Notes under the pieces: generated by a model
The model's input: only the letters and a program-made list of their open reading frames with translations
Database searches by the model: none
What the model was told of the DNA's origin: nothing
Made by a program: the position numbers and the translations under genes
Assembly (NCBI GenBank): GCA_903907865.1
Contig: CAIVPR010000005.1
Location: forward strand, 1-64,000
DNA from: an uncultured Acidobacteriia bacterium
GTDB lineage: Bacteria; Acidobacteriota; Terriglobia; Bryobacterales; Bryobacteraceae
DNA length: 64,000 nucleotides
Direction: 5' to 3'
Shown: positions 9,464 through 18,286 of the stretch, piece by piece
Layout of the letters: each line of letters begins with the position of its first letter
How positions within the stretch are numbered: the first letter of the stretch is position 1

Positions 9464-10520
9464 AACGCTCACGATCAAACAACTCGCATTCACCTGCCCC
9501 CTCCCGGTTCCGGCGCACGACCGCATCGTCCTCGGCCACGGCAGCGGCGGGCGCCTCAGTGCCGACCTCCTGCGCGACGTCTTCCTCCAGCGCTTCTCCA
9601 ACCCGGTTCTGGACCGCCTTGACGACCAAGCCGTCTTCCCCATCGGCGGGGCTCACGTCGCGTTCACCACAGACTCCTTCGTGGTCCAGCCCCTCTTCTT
9701 TCCCGGCGGCGACATCGGTTCCCTGGCCGTCCACGGCACCGTCAACGACCTCGCAATGGCCGGTGCCACGCCGCTTTACATCAGCGCCGCCTTCATCGTG
9801 GAGGAAGGCCTGCCCATCGGAATGCTCCGCCGCGTGGCGGATTCGATGGCAAACGCGGCGGAAGCCGCAGGCGTCATGATCGTCACGGGCGACACCAAGG
9901 TGGTGGAACGGGGCAAGGGTGACGGCGTCTTTATCACGACCACGGGCATCGGCATCGTCCCGCCGGGCATCCGAATGTCCGCCAGCGAGGTTCAACCCGG
10001 CGACATCGTCATCCTCAGCGGCTACATCGGCGACCACGGCATCGCCATCCTCTCAAGCCGTGAGGGACTGCAGTTCGACACTACGATTCTCAGTGATTCG
10101 GCACCGCTACACGGACTGGTGGCCAGCATGCTCGCCGCTTCAACAGGCATCCGCTGCATGCGCGATCCCACCCGCGGCGGCTTGTCGAGCACTCTGAACG
10201 AAATCGCCACGGCTTCCGGCGTCGGTATCGAGGTCGTGGAGCACAAAATTCCGGTCCGCGACGAGGTCCGGGGTGCTTGCGAACTCCTCGGCTTGGACCC
10301 AATGTATGTCGCCAACGAAGGGAAACTGGTGGCGGTCGTAGCCCCCGAAGCGGCGGAAGCCGTGCTCGATGCAATGCGGAACCACCCGTTGGGTGCCGAC
10401 GCCGCCATGATCGGCATGGCCGTCCGCGACGATCCGGGCCTGGTGACGATGAAGACCGCCTTCGGCTCGACCCGCATCGTCGACCTGCTACCCGGAGACC
10501 AACTACCCCGCATCTGTTGA
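9456..10520 (+). CDS. hypE: Carbamoyl dehydratase HypE
   Basis: HypE accepts a carbamoyl group from HypF on its C-terminal cysteine and dehydrates it with ATP to give the thiocyanate that supplies the cyanide ligands. The start at 9456 lies inside hypD and gives a 354-residue protein of normal length. Family features are the N-terminal GHGSGGRLS nucleotide loop, the PurM-like TTDSFVV and [12 protein letters not shown] segments, and the exact C-terminal PRIC ending in the reactive cysteine. hypA follows after 13 bases. Confidence 0.96.
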   Translation: MTETLTIKQLAFTCPLPVPAHDRIVLGHGSGGRLSADLLRDVFLQRFSNPVLDRLDDQAVFPIGGAHVAFTTDSFVVQPLFFPGGDIGSLAVHGTVNDLAMAGATPLYISAAFIVEEGLPIGMLRRVADSMANAAEAAGVMIVTGDTKVVERGKGDGVFITTTGIGIVPPGIRMSASEVQPGDIVILSGYIGDHGIAILSSREGLQFDTTILSDSAPLHGLVASMLAASTGIRCMRDPTRGGLSSTLNEIATASGVGIEVVEHKIPVRDEVRGACELLGLDPMYVANEGKLVAVVAPEAAEAVLDAMRNHPLGADAAMIGMAVRDDPGLVTMKTAFGSTRIVDLLPGDQLPRIC

Positions 10521-10533
10521 ACGGAGTCCGCCA

Positions 10534-10857
10534 ATGCATGAGATGGGTATCGCCTGTTCCATTCTCGAAGCGGTTGAAAAGGAGCGGAAGCTCCATCCGG
10601 GATGCCGGCCCTACAAGGTAGCCGTCCGGATCGGTCAATTCGCAGGAGTCGACGGCGATTCCCTCCAGTTCTGCTTTGACGCCATGGTGAACGGATCCGC
10701 GCAGGCCCCGCTGGAACTGCAAGTGGAACCGGCGTTGGGCGACGAACTCGACATCGCGTGGTTGGAAATGGACGAGCCCGAACCGGAAGAACGCTCCCTC
10801 GCGAGCGTCGTTTCGTGTGGGCCCAACCGCCGAGGCAGCCAGGAGGCAACCAGATGA
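10534..10857 (+). CDS. hypA: HypA-like nickel metallochaperone lacking the zinc-finger segment
   Basis: HypA inserts nickel into the hydrogenase large subunit together with HypB. The N-terminus MHEMGIACSILE is canonical and retains His2 and Glu3 next to the nickel site; IGQFAGVDGDSLQFCFD also matches the family. Normal HypA proteins then have a roughly 30-residue zinc domain with two CxxC pairs. Here the chain goes directly from LELQVEPA (ends about residue 69) to LGDELDIAWLEMDE, which corresponds to the conserved last strand after the finger. No CxxC remains. The frame is open on both sides, so this looks like a clean in-frame loss. A tail of about 20 residues with one Cys follows. The gene overlaps hypB by 4 bases. 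Confidence 0.85.
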   Translation: MHEMGIACSILEAVEKERKLHPGCRPYKVAVRIGQFAGVDGDSLQFCFDAMVNGSAQAPLELQVEPALGDELDIAWLEMDEPEPEERSLASVVSCGPNRRGSQEATR

Positions 10858-11540
10858 TCCAAGTACCCATCGAACGCAAAGTCCTGAGTGAAAACGACCG
10901 CGTAGCCGCCGTCATTCGCTCACGCCTCGAAGCGATCGGGACTCTCACCCTGAACTTCATCGGCTCCCCCGGTGCAGGCAAAACCGCGTTCCTTGAACGG
11001 ACGCTCCAAATGCTTCCGCCCGGCACCAAGGCCGCAGTCCTGACAGGCGACATCCAAACGGAAAACGACGCCATCCGGCTCGCCCGCCATGGCTTTCCTG
11101 TGCAACAAATCACCACCGGCGGAGCCTGCCACCTCGACGCCCGCATGGTCGACAGCCATCTTTGGGAGTGGCGCTTCGAGGAATTCGACTATCTCTTCAT
11201 CGAGAATGTCGGCAATCTGGTCTGCCCCACAAGTTACGATCTCGGCGAGGACGGCAAGATCGTCGTACTTAGCGTGGCCGAGGGGGAAGACAAGCCCATG
11301 AAGTATCCGGGTATCTTCCGCAAGGCCGAACTCATGATCCTCAACAAGGTGGACCTTCTACCCTATGTCCCGTTTCAACCGGTTCTTGCCTGCGAGTACG
11401 CCCGCAACATCAAACCGGAGATAGATATCATCGAAACCTCGTCGCTCACCGGCGCGGGGTTCGGAGATTGGATGGCTTGGCTGGACCGGCGTAGGATCAC
11501 CAAGCACAACCTTTGCCTGAATAGTCCCGCGTTCGCCTAG
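10854..11540 (+). CDS. hypB: Hydrogenase nickel-incorporation GTPase HypB
   Basis: HypB is a SIMIBI-class GTPase that drives nickel transfer from HypA. The start at 10854 is preceded by AGGAGG (10841-10846) and overlaps the hypA stop. Visible are the P-loop GSPGAGKT, the metal-binding GGACHLDARM containing the Cys-His pair at the dimer interface, the switch segment LFIENVGNLVCP, and NKVDLLPY as the base-recognition motif. The N-terminal CxxCGC nickel motif and the His-rich stretch found in some HypB proteins are absent, so this version should have only the G-domain metal site. Length is 228 residues. Confidence 0.95.
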   Translation: MIQVPIERKVLSENDRVAAVIRSRLEAIGTLTLNFIGSPGAGKTAFLERTLQMLPPGTKAAVLTGDIQTENDAIRLARHGFPVQQITTGGACHLDARMVDSHLWEWRFEEFDYLFIENVGNLVCPTSYDLGEDGKIVVLSVAEGEDKPMKYPGIFRKAELMILNKVDLLPYVPFQPVLACEYARNIKPEIDIIETSSLTGAGFGDWMAWLDRRRITKHNLCLNSPAFA

Positions 11541-11549
11541 GAGGTTGCA

Positions 11550-12677
11550 ATGCTCGCACCCGACACCACTCTTGGCACGGCACTTACAAAACGAGGAGTC
11601 ACCCGTCGCCAACTTGTGAAATTCTGTAGCGCCATGTTAGGAACACTGGCGATGCCCGACCGATACCTTGCCCAAACCGTGGCCGCCATCACCAAGGCCC
11701 GAAAGCCCGTGCTTGTCTGGCTCCAGTTCCAAGACTGCACAGGCTGCTCGGAATCCATGCTCCGGTCAAGCCATCCTGATGTCGCCGATGTCGTCCTCGA
11801 CTTGCTCTCGTGGGAGTACCACGAAGTCGTCATGGCCGGTGCAGGCGACGCCGCCAACAAGGTCCTCGACCGGGTTGCCAAGGAAGAGAAAGGCAAGTAC
11901 ATCGTGGTCGTCGAAGGGGCCATCCCGACCGCCGAAAACGGCATGTACTGCACCATCGGCGGCCGGACCGCGCTCGACATCGCCACCCAGATGTGCACCA
12001 ATGCCGCAGCGACCGTCGCGGTGGGTGCCTGCGCCTTTGACGGCGGCCTCGTGCGGGCCAATCCGAATCCGACCGGCGCCCTCGGCGTCCATGAAGCCGT
12101 TCCGGGCATCAAGGTCATCAACATGTCCGGCTGCCCGCACAACCCGGTGAACACCGCCGCCGTGCTGGTCCACTACCTGACCTTCCACGACCTCCCCGAC
12201 CTCGACCAGTACAACCGCCCCCTCTTCGCCTACGGCCGCATCATCCACGACCAATGCGAGCGCCGCGCCCACTTTGACGCCGGCCGCTTCGTCACCGAGT
12301 GGGGAGACGACGGCCACAAGAAGGGCTGGTGCCTTTACAAGATGGGCTGCAAAGGTCCCCAGGCCAGCTTCAACTGCCCTATCGTCCAATGGAACGACCA
12401 CACCAGTTGGCCGATCCGCGCCGGACACGGCTGCATCGCCTGCGCCTCGCCACGCTTCTGGGACCACATGTCGCCGTTCTACGACCGGCTGCCGTCCGTC
12501 CCCGGGTTCGGCGTCGAAACTTCGGCCGGACAGATCGGCGTGGGCTTAGTTGGTGCCGCAGTGGCGGGCGTGACCGTCCATGGACTGGTCCGGACCATCT
12601 GGCCAGTCCCCTACCCCGCCAACGCCATCACCCCCGCAGCCCCCGACGCAGCCCCAACGGCAGGAAAGGAAAACTGA
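11550..12677 (+). CDS. hyaA: [NiFe]-hydrogenase small subunit, Tat-exported, membrane-anchored
   Basis: This 375-residue protein carries the three Fe-S clusters that relay electrons from the [NiFe] site. A Tat signal (VTRRQLVKFCSAML, twin Arg at 19-20) directs export and a C-terminal helix (QIGVGLVGAAVAGVTVHGLV) anchors it. Proximal-cluster ligands start in DCTGCSES (Cys63, Cys66). Position 65 is Gly, and GACAFDGG likewise lacks the second extra cysteine, so the six-Cys [4Fe-3S] cluster of oxygen-tolerant group 1d enzymes is not formed. The distal cluster uses IIHDQC and GWCLYKMGC; the medial [3Fe-4S] cluster uses NCP, GHGC and IAC. AGGAGG precedes the ATG. The large-subunit gene follows after one base. 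Confidence 0.95.
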   Translation: MLAPDTTLGTALTKRGVTRRQLVKFCSAMLGTLAMPDRYLAQTVAAITKARKPVLVWLQFQDCTGCSESMLRSSHPDVADVVLDLLSWEYHEVVMAGAGDAANKVLDRVAKEEKGKYIVVVEGAIPTAENGMYCTIGGRTALDIATQMCTNAAATVAVGACAFDGGLVRANPNPTGALGVHEAVPGIKVINMSGCPHNPVNTAAVLVHYLTFHDLPDLDQYNRPLFAYGRIIHDQCERRAHFDAGRFVTEWGDDGHKKGWCLYKMGCKGPQASFNCPIVQWNDHTSWPIRAGHGCIACASPRFWDHMSPFYDRLPSVPGFGVETSAGQIGVGLVGAAVAGVTVHGLVRTIWPVPYPANAITPAAPDAAPTAGKEN

Positions 12678-12678
12678 C

Positions 12679-14391
12679 ATGGCACGCATAGTTGTCGATC
12701 CCGTGAGCCGCATCGAAGGCCACCTGCGCATCGAGGCCAATCTCGAAGGCGGCAAGCTCAACGACGCGTGGAGTTCCGGAACCATGTTCCGCGGCATCGA
12801 AATGATCCTGAAAGGCCGCGACCCGCGCGAGGCGTGGATCTGGGCCCAGCGCATCTGCGGCGTCTGCACGATGGTGCATGCCATCGCCAGCGTGCGCGCG
12901 GTCGAGGACGCCTTGAAGATCGACGTGCCCGAAAACGCCAAGCTCGTCCGCAACCTGATCGCGGGCGCGCAGATGGTGCAGGACCACGTCGTCCACTTCT
13001 ACCACCTGCACGCCCTCGACTGGGTGGATGTGGCCGCCGCGCTGAAGGCGGATCCGGCCAAAACCTCGTCGCTGGCGCAGTCGATCTCGAACTGCGAAAA
13101 ATCCAGCACGACGTACTTCAAGGGCGTCCAAGCCCGCGTCAAGGCCGTCGTCGACAGCGGCCAGTTGAGCCTTTTCGCCAGCGGCTACTGGGGCCACCCG
13201 GCCTACACGCTGCCGCCCGAAGTCAATCTTATGGCCGTCGCCCACTACTTGGAGGCGCTCGCGTGGCAGAAGGACTTCATCCGCATCCACGCCGTTCTTG
13301 GCGGCAAGAATCCCCACCCGCAATCGTTCCTGGTGGGCGGCATGTCCACCGCGATGGACCCCGACGAGCCCGCCGCCGTCATCACCCCGGAGCGCATCAT
13401 CTTCATGCGCGACCTGGTGCGCGGCGCGCTCAAGTTCGTCAACGACTACTACATCCCCGACGTGCTCGCCATCGCCCCGCTCTACAAGGACTGGTTCACG
13501 CGCGGCGAGGGCCTCGGCAACTTTCTCGCCTACGGCGACTACTCCTTGGGCGACCAGAGCGACCCCAAGACCTTCCTCTTCCCCCGCGGCATCGTTATGG
13601 GACGCGACATCTCCCAAGTCTTCCCGGTGGACCCGCACAAGATCACCGAGTCCGTAGCGCACTCCTGGTACGAGTATTCCGACGGCAGCGCAGAAGGCCG
13701 TCATCCCGCCATCGGCGAGACGATCCCGAAGTACAGCGGCCCGAAAGCGCCCTTCGACCACCTCGACGTCGACGCCAAGTACTCCTGGCTCAAGGCCCCG
13801 AGATACGACGGCAAGCCGATGGAGGTAGGCCCGCTGGCCCGCATGGTCGTCGGCTATGCGTCGGGCAAGAAGGAAATCAAGGACTCCATTGACGGCGTCC
13901 TGAAAGCGCTGAATGCCCCGCCGACCGTGCTGTTTTCCACCTTGGGTCGGATCGCCGCCCGCGCGCTGGAATCGCAGTTGATGGCCAAACAGTTGGAGGG
14001 TTGGGTGAACCAACTCGACGACAACCTGAGCCACGGCAAGACGGCTATCTTCAATCCCGTCCGCTGGGACCCGTCCTCGTGGCCAAACTCGGCCGCAGGC
14101 GTGGGCTGGCACGAAGCACCCCGCGGCGCGCTGGGACACTGGGTCGAGATCGAGGGAAAGACGATCAAGAACTACCAAGCCGTAGTGCCGACCACATGGA
14201 ACGCCGGACCGCGCGACTCCAAGGGGCAACGCGGCGCCTACGAAGCGGCCCTACTGGGAACGCCCGTCGCCGACCCCAACCGCCCGCTGGAAATCCTGCG
14301 GACCATCCATTCCTTCGACCCCTGCATCGCATGCGCCGTGCACGTGATCGACGCCCAAGGCCGCGAATACACGATCCCGAGGATCTCGTAG
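12679..14391 (+). CDS. hyaB: [NiFe]-hydrogenase large (catalytic) subunit
   Basis: The 570-residue large subunit holds the Ni-Fe active site for H2 oxidation. The nickel ligands are seen as RICGVC (Cys60, Cys63) and DPCIACAVH (Cys549, Cys552); His555 marks the cleavage point after which a 15-residue C-terminal peptide should be removed by the maturation protease. The N-terminus MARIVVDPVSRIEGHLRIE is typical, and AGGAAAGGA lies just upstream of the start. The pair with a Tat-exported small subunit and a cytochrome b identifies a group 1 respiratory uptake enzyme on the outer face of the cytoplasmic membrane. The subgroup was not determined. Confidence 0.96.
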   Translation: MARIVVDPVSRIEGHLRIEANLEGGKLNDAWSSGTMFRGIEMILKGRDPREAWIWAQRICGVCTMVHAIASVRAVEDALKIDVPENAKLVRNLIAGAQMVQDHVVHFYHLHALDWVDVAAALKADPAKTSSLAQSISNCEKSSTTYFKGVQARVKAVVDSGQLSLFASGYWGHPAYTLPPEVNLMAVAHYLEALAWQKDFIRIHAVLGGKNPHPQSFLVGGMSTAMDPDEPAAVITPERIIFMRDLVRGALKFVNDYYIPDVLAIAPLYKDWFTRGEGLGNFLAYGDYSLGDQSDPKTFLFPRGIVMGRDISQVFPVDPHKITESVAHSWYEYSDGSAEGRHPAIGETIPKYSGPKAPFDHLDVDAKYSWLKAPRYDGKPMEVGPLARMVVGYASGKKEIKDSIDGVLKALNAPPTVLFSTLGRIAARALESQLMAKQLEGWVNQLDDNLSHGKTAIFNPVRWDPSSWPNSAAGVGWHEAPRGALGHWVEIEGKTIKNYQAVVPTTWNAGPRDSKGQRGAYEAALLGTPVADPNRPLEILRTIHSFDPCIACAVHVIDAQGREYTIPRIS

Positions 14392-14415
14392 CCAAGGAGA
14401 ACAAGGAGGCCCAAC

Positions 14416-15186
14416 ATGGACTCAACGAAACAAGGCATCCCTCGCGCCCGGCTGCAGAACCATCCGCGCCTGCGCGTCGGTCCGACCATTGCCGTCTACG
14501 TGTGGCAATACCCCTTGCGGTTGGCGCATTGGGGGCTGGTGCTCTGCATCGGCATCCTGTCGTTCACCGGCTACTACATCCACAACCCGTTCATCATCGG
14601 ACAATCCACCACCACCTTTCTAATGGGATGGATCCGGTTCATCCATGAAGTAGCGGCGATGCTCTTCATCGTCTTCCTGGTGATCCGCTTCTACCTCTTT
14701 TGGGGCGGCGACCGCTGGGTGCGAATCGGCGCCATGCTGCCGCTGAAGAAGAAACAGTGGGTGGAGATGGTGGAGATGGTCAAGTTCTACTTCCTGATCC
14801 GGCAGACGCCGGTCCCGAAAGTGGGGCATAACGCCATCGCGGCGGCATCGTACCTGATCACCTACGCGCTGATGGTAGTGGAAGTCATCACGGGCTTGGT
14901 GATGTTCAACTGGCTCTGGCACAGTCCGATCCTGACGCCGCTGGTCGGGTGGATTCCGCGTCTTGTTAATATTCAGGATCTCCGGCTCATCCACTTCCTG
15001 CTGATGTTCGTGTTCATCACCTTCGGAATCATCCACGTCCACATGTGCCTCACGGTTTCGGGCGTGGAGAAGCGCGGACTGATCGACAGCATTTTCACCG
15101 GGTACAAGAACATCCCGGTGGAGGAACTCGAGGAGGACGACCACGAGGCCATCGCGGCAGCTGGCGGCCTGAGAGTGCGCAAGTAA
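14416..15186 (+). CDS. hyaC: Hydrogenase b-type cytochrome subunit
   Basis: This 256-residue di-haem membrane protein takes electrons from the small subunit and reduces quinone. Four membrane helices are visible, with candidate haem-ligand histidines in LRLAHWGLV, RFIHEVAAM, LRLIHFLLM and GIIHVHMCL. The arrangement matches the HyaC/HupC family, whose members are about 210-260 residues long. A good ribosome site (GGAGG, within AAGGAGGCCC) precedes the ATG. The stop codon is immediately followed by the ATG of the maturation protease gene, so the two are likely translated together. Confidence 0.93.
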   Translation: MDSTKQGIPRARLQNHPRLRVGPTIAVYVWQYPLRLAHWGLVLCIGILSFTGYYIHNPFIIGQSTTTFLMGWIRFIHEVAAMLFIVFLVIRFYLFWGGDRWVRIGAMLPLKKKQWVEMVEMVKFYFLIRQTPVPKVGHNAIAAASYLITYALMVVEVITGLVMFNWLWHSPILTPLVGWIPRLVNIQDLRLIHFLLMFVFITFGIIHVHMCLTVSGVEKRGLIDSIFTGYKNIPVEELEEDDHEAIAAAGGLRVRK

Positions 15187-15663
15187 ATGTTGGAAGCTTA
15201 CTTGGAAGCCACGGTACTTGGGTTGGGGAACCTCGTCCACATGGACGACGGTGCGGGGGTCCATGCCATCTCCCTCCTTCAGATGGACCCCCGCGTTCCC
15301 CACGGCGTGGTGCTGCTAGACGGCGGCACGCAAGGCTTGGGGCTGCTACACCATATTTCGTCGGCCCGCCGCCTGCTGGTGGTGGATGCCGTGGACGTCG
15401 CCGAGCCCCCGGGCACGGTGGTGCGGTTTGAAGGGGCGGCGCTGCGCGGATTGCCGGGCAAGGCGTCGATCCACCAGTTGGGCTTCGCGGACCTGATGGT
15501 GGCTCTGGAACTGCTCGGGGAATCTCCGGGAGAGGTTGTGGTGTTGGGAGTGCAGCCGGAATCCACGGAATGGGGGGCGGATTTGACGCCCGCCGTGGCA
15601 GCCGCCATACCCAAGTTGGTGGACTGCGTGGTTGCGGAGCTGGAAGCCTGGCGGACGCAATGA
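15187..15663 (+). CDS. hyaD: Hydrogenase maturation endopeptidase (HyaD/HupD family)
   Basis: This 158-residue cytosolic endopeptidase recognises nickel in the large-subunit precursor and removes its C-terminal peptide. It contains the family N-terminus VLGLGNLVHMDDGAGVHA, an acidic nickel ligand in LLVVDAVDV, and the histidine ligand in SIHQLGFADLM. Length agrees with HupD/HyaD proteins. The gene begins directly after the cytochrome b stop codon with no spacer, and the large-subunit gene two positions upstream encodes the matching cleavable tail. Confidence 0.92.
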   Translation: MLEAYLEATVLGLGNLVHMDDGAGVHAISLLQMDPRVPHGVVLLDGGTQGLGLLHHISSARRLLVVDAVDVAEPPGTVVRFEGAALRGLPGKASIHQLGFADLMVALELLGESPGEVVVLGVQPESTEWGADLTPAVAAAIPKLVDCVVAELEAWRTQ

Positions 15664-15715
15664 GGCCCCGCACCAACCGGGCATGCCTTGAGTTCCAGGA
15701 ACTGCTCGCGTCCGT

Positions 15716-15831
15716 TGTGGGGCGGCCATTCCTGGCTGCGAGGTGGCTTTCAGCCGCCTCATGCGCCGCAAGGCGCAGGTTGCTTGCGGATCCCCGCTGG
15801 ATGCCGCCGGCAGGAACGGTCGTTTGGCCAC
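15716..15831. repeat. REP/MITE-like palindromic element, copy A (long hairpin)
   Basis: The segment starts with TGTGGGGCGGCCATTCCTGG and ends with an imperfect inverted copy. The reverse complement of the end reads GTGGCCAAACGACCGTTCCT, so CGGCCATTCCTGGCTGC pairs with CGACCGTTCCTGCCGGC. It occupies the gap between the protease gene and hypF and contains no credible gene. The layout, about 115 bases with imperfect terminal inverted repeats, resembles bacterial intergenic REP or MITE elements. Confidence 0.6.
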
Positions 15832-15874
15832 GGCGCAACTGTAACCGGCCACCATCTCATTGCACCACCACGAC

Positions 15875-15913
15875 TGTGGGGCGGCCAATATTGGCCGCGG
15901 CGGGCTTTGAGCC
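15875..15913. repeat. REP-like element, copy B (short form)
   Basis: This second copy repeats the opening of copy A: TGTGGGGCGGCCA, then (A)T-rich centre, TGGC-GC, and GGCTTTxAGCC. It contains the perfect 16-base palindrome CGGCCAATATTGGCCG (15881-15896 or within a base). It lies in direct orientation about 160 bases from copy A and 54 bases before the hypF start. Confidence 0.6.
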
Positions 15914-15967
15914 AACCGTAACCGAACAACAAATCGCGCCAGCACCACCCACAACCGGGCGGACTCC

Positions 15968-18226
15968 GTGACCATCCGTCGCCGAATCGAACTCCAAGGT
16001 GTGGTTCAAGGCGTCGGCTTCCGCCCCTTCGTCTACCGCACCGCCCTCCGCTACGGTATTAACGGTCGCGTCTGGAACTCATCCGAGGGCGTGTTCATCG
16101 AGGTGGAAGCCGCTACCAATCAGATCGACTGCTTTCTCCAGACCCTCCAGTCGGAACTCCCGCCGCTCGCCCGCATCGACCACCTCGCCGTTTCCGAACA
16201 ATCCCCAGTCGGTACCAGGAACTTCGAAATCGACACCAGCCAGACAATCCCAGGCCAATTCGCGCTAGTCCCCCCCGATATCGCCACCTGCCCCGAATGC
16301 CTCGCCGACTTCACCGACCCCGCCAACCGCCGCTTCCACTACCCCTTCACCAACTGCACCAACTGCGGTCCGCGCTATTCGATCATCCGCGACGTGCCCT
16401 ACGACCGGCCCTTCACCACCATGGCCGACTTCCCCATGTGCCCGGCCTGCGAGGCAGAATACACAGATCCGCTGAACCGCCGCTTCCATGCAGAGCCCAA
16501 CGCCTGCCCCGACTGCGGCCCGTCCCTGGAACTGGACGGGGAATCCACCGGCGATCTCCCGGCGCGCGCCCGCGAGCTGCTCCACGCGGGCAAGATCCTC
16601 GCGGTCAAAGGCCTCGGCGGCTTCCACCTCGCGTGCGACGCCACGAGCGAGGCCGCCGTCGCCCTCCTGCGCGAGCGCAAACGGCGCAGCGGCAAGGCCT
16701 TCGCCGTAATGGCGCGGTGCGCCGAGGTGGCGGACCGGCTCTGCCTTGTCGGCGACGCGGAGCGCCAGTTGCTCGAAGATCCCCGCCGCCCCGTCGTCCT
16801 GCTGCCCTCGCGCCCGGACAACGGTGTCGCCCCAAGCGTAGCTCCCGGACAAAACCGACTGGGCGTCATGCTGCCGTACACCCCGCTCCACCACCTACTT
16901 TTCGACGACTCCCTCACAACCCTCGTCATGACCAGCGGCAACATGGCCGAAGAGCCCATCGTCAGCCGCAACGACGAGGCCCGGCCCCGGCTGCATACCC
17001 TCGCCGACCACTTCCTGCTGCACAACCGCCCCATCCAGACCCGCGTCGACGATTCCGTCGTCCAACTATTCGAGGGCCGCCCATACCCTGTGCGAAGGTC
17101 GCGCGGCTATGCCCCGGAACCTATCGCGTTGCAACATCCGATGGCCGAAATCCTAGCCTGCGGCGGCGAACTGAAAAACACCTTCTGCCTCACCAAGGAC
17201 CGTTACGCGATCCTCAGCCAGCACATCGGCGACCTCGAAAATCTCGAAACCATGGCGTTCTTCCGAGAGACCCTCGCGCATCTGCAGCGGTTCTTCAGGG
17301 TGAAACCGGTGGCCGTGGCGCACGACCTGCACCCGAACTACCTCGGCACGCGATTCGCCCTCCAGGAATCGGGACTGCCCCCCATCGGCGTCCAGCACCA
17401 CCACGCGCACATCGCCAGTTGCATGGCCGACAACGGAATCGACGGCAACGTGATCGGCGTCGCGCTTGACGGCACGGGCTACGGAACCGACGGCAACATC
17501 TGGGGCGGCGAGTTCCTCGTGTGCGATTTCCTGGAGTTTGAGCGCGCCGGGCACCTCGCCTGCATGCCGCTCGCGGGCGGCGATTCGGCGGTCCGTCAAC
17601 CTTGGCGCAGCGCCATGGCATATCTGCGGGCGACCTTCGGCAGCGTCGCCCCGATTCCCGGGCTGCCCGTCTTCCGCGACGTGCCCGCCAAGCAAATCCA
17701 GGTGGTCGGGACGATGCTGGAAAAGGGCCTCAACACCATCCCAACCTCCTCCTGCGGACGCCTCTTCGACGCCGTCGCATCTCTGCTCGGCCTCCGGCAC
17801 GAAACCACATATGAAGGTCAAGCCGCGATTGAGCTGGAGATGATGACTTCTAACGCCTCGGGAACCTACGACTTCGACATCGTCGGGCGCGATCCGTTCC
17901 AGATAGATATGCGCCCGACGATTGCGGGCATCGTCCGCGAAATGCGCATGGGGGTACCGCCCGGCGACATTTCGGCAAGATTCCACTCCACCGTGGCGCA
18001 CGTGGCGGCTGAAGGCTGCAAGCATATCCGCGAGGCTCATGGCTTGAACCGCGTTTGCCTCAGCGGCGGCACATTCCAGAACCTGAGGCTGCTGGGCCAA
18101 ACGTCCGAACTGCTTCGCCACGCGGACTTTGAACTATTCACTCACCTCCGGGTGCCGACAAACGACGGCGGACTCGCACTCGGCCAAGCCGTCATCGCCA
18201 GCCACCGGCTCCGCAATACCGGGTAG
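15968..18226 (+). CDS. hypF: Carbamoyltransferase HypF
   Basis: HypF activates carbamoyl phosphate with ATP and passes the carbamoyl group to the C-terminal Cys of HypE, the first step in making the CN ligands. The 752-residue protein has all four expected parts. There is an acylphosphatase-like domain (GVVQGVGFRPFV), then paired zinc fingers (CPEC...CTNC and CPAC...CPDC). A YrdC-like domain (KILAVKGLGGFHLACDA) and a Kae1-like domain (HDLHPNYLGT, VQHHHAHIASC, LDGTGYGTDG, LSGGTFQN) follow. The start is GTG at 15968. It is separated from the protease gene by 304 bases holding two repeat copies, so it may need its own promoter. Confidence 0.95.
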   Translation: MTIRRRIELQGVVQGVGFRPFVYRTALRYGINGRVWNSSEGVFIEVEAATNQIDCFLQTLQSELPPLARIDHLAVSEQSPVGTRNFEIDTSQTIPGQFALVPPDIATCPECLADFTDPANRRFHYPFTNCTNCGPRYSIIRDVPYDRPFTTMADFPMCPACEAEYTDPLNRRFHAEPNACPDCGPSLELDGESTGDLPARARELLHAGKILAVKGLGGFHLACDATSEAAVALLRERKRRSGKAFAVMARCAEVADRLCLVGDAERQLLEDPRRPVVLLPSRPDNGVAPSVAPGQNRLGVMLPYTPLHHLLFDDSLTTLVMTSGNMAEEPIVSRNDEARPRLHTLADHFLLHNRPIQTRVDDSVVQLFEGRPYPVRRSRGYAPEPIALQHPMAEILACGGELKNTFCLTKDRYAILSQHIGDLENLETMAFFRETLAHLQRFFRVKPVAVAHDLHPNYLGTRFALQESGLPPIGVQHHHAHIASCMADNGIDGNVIGVALDGTGYGTDGNIWGGEFLVCDFLEFERAGHLACMPLAGGDSAVRQPWRSAMAYLRATFGSVAPIPGLPVFRDVPAKQIQVVGTMLEKGLNTIPTSSCGRLFDAVASLLGLRHETTYEGQAAIELEMMTSNASGTYDFDIVGRDPFQIDMRPTIAGIVREMRMGVPPGDISARFHSTVAHVAAEGCKHIREAHGLNRVCLSGGTFQNLRLLGQTSELLRHADFELFTHLRVPTNDGGLALGQAVIASHRLRNTG

Positions 18227-18255
18227 CAACCGAGGCATACCGAGACGGCAAAGGA

Positions 18256-18269
18256 GTGCCCAAGGGCAC
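18256..18269. terminator. Small inverted repeat between convergent genes
   Basis: GTGCCC-AA-GGGCAC is a perfect 6-base-pair inverted repeat in the 60-base gap between the ends of hypF (plus) and the carboxylesterase gene (minus). It could terminate transcription from either side, but a T run is weak on both strands. Confidence 0.3.
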
Positions 18270-18286
18270 GTCGGCCATGCGACGAG

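Noticed and set aside
12628-14229. Long open frame antisense to the hydrogenase large subunit
   Set aside because: Complementary to a certain gene with all active-site motifs; sequence has no family features and no ribosome site.
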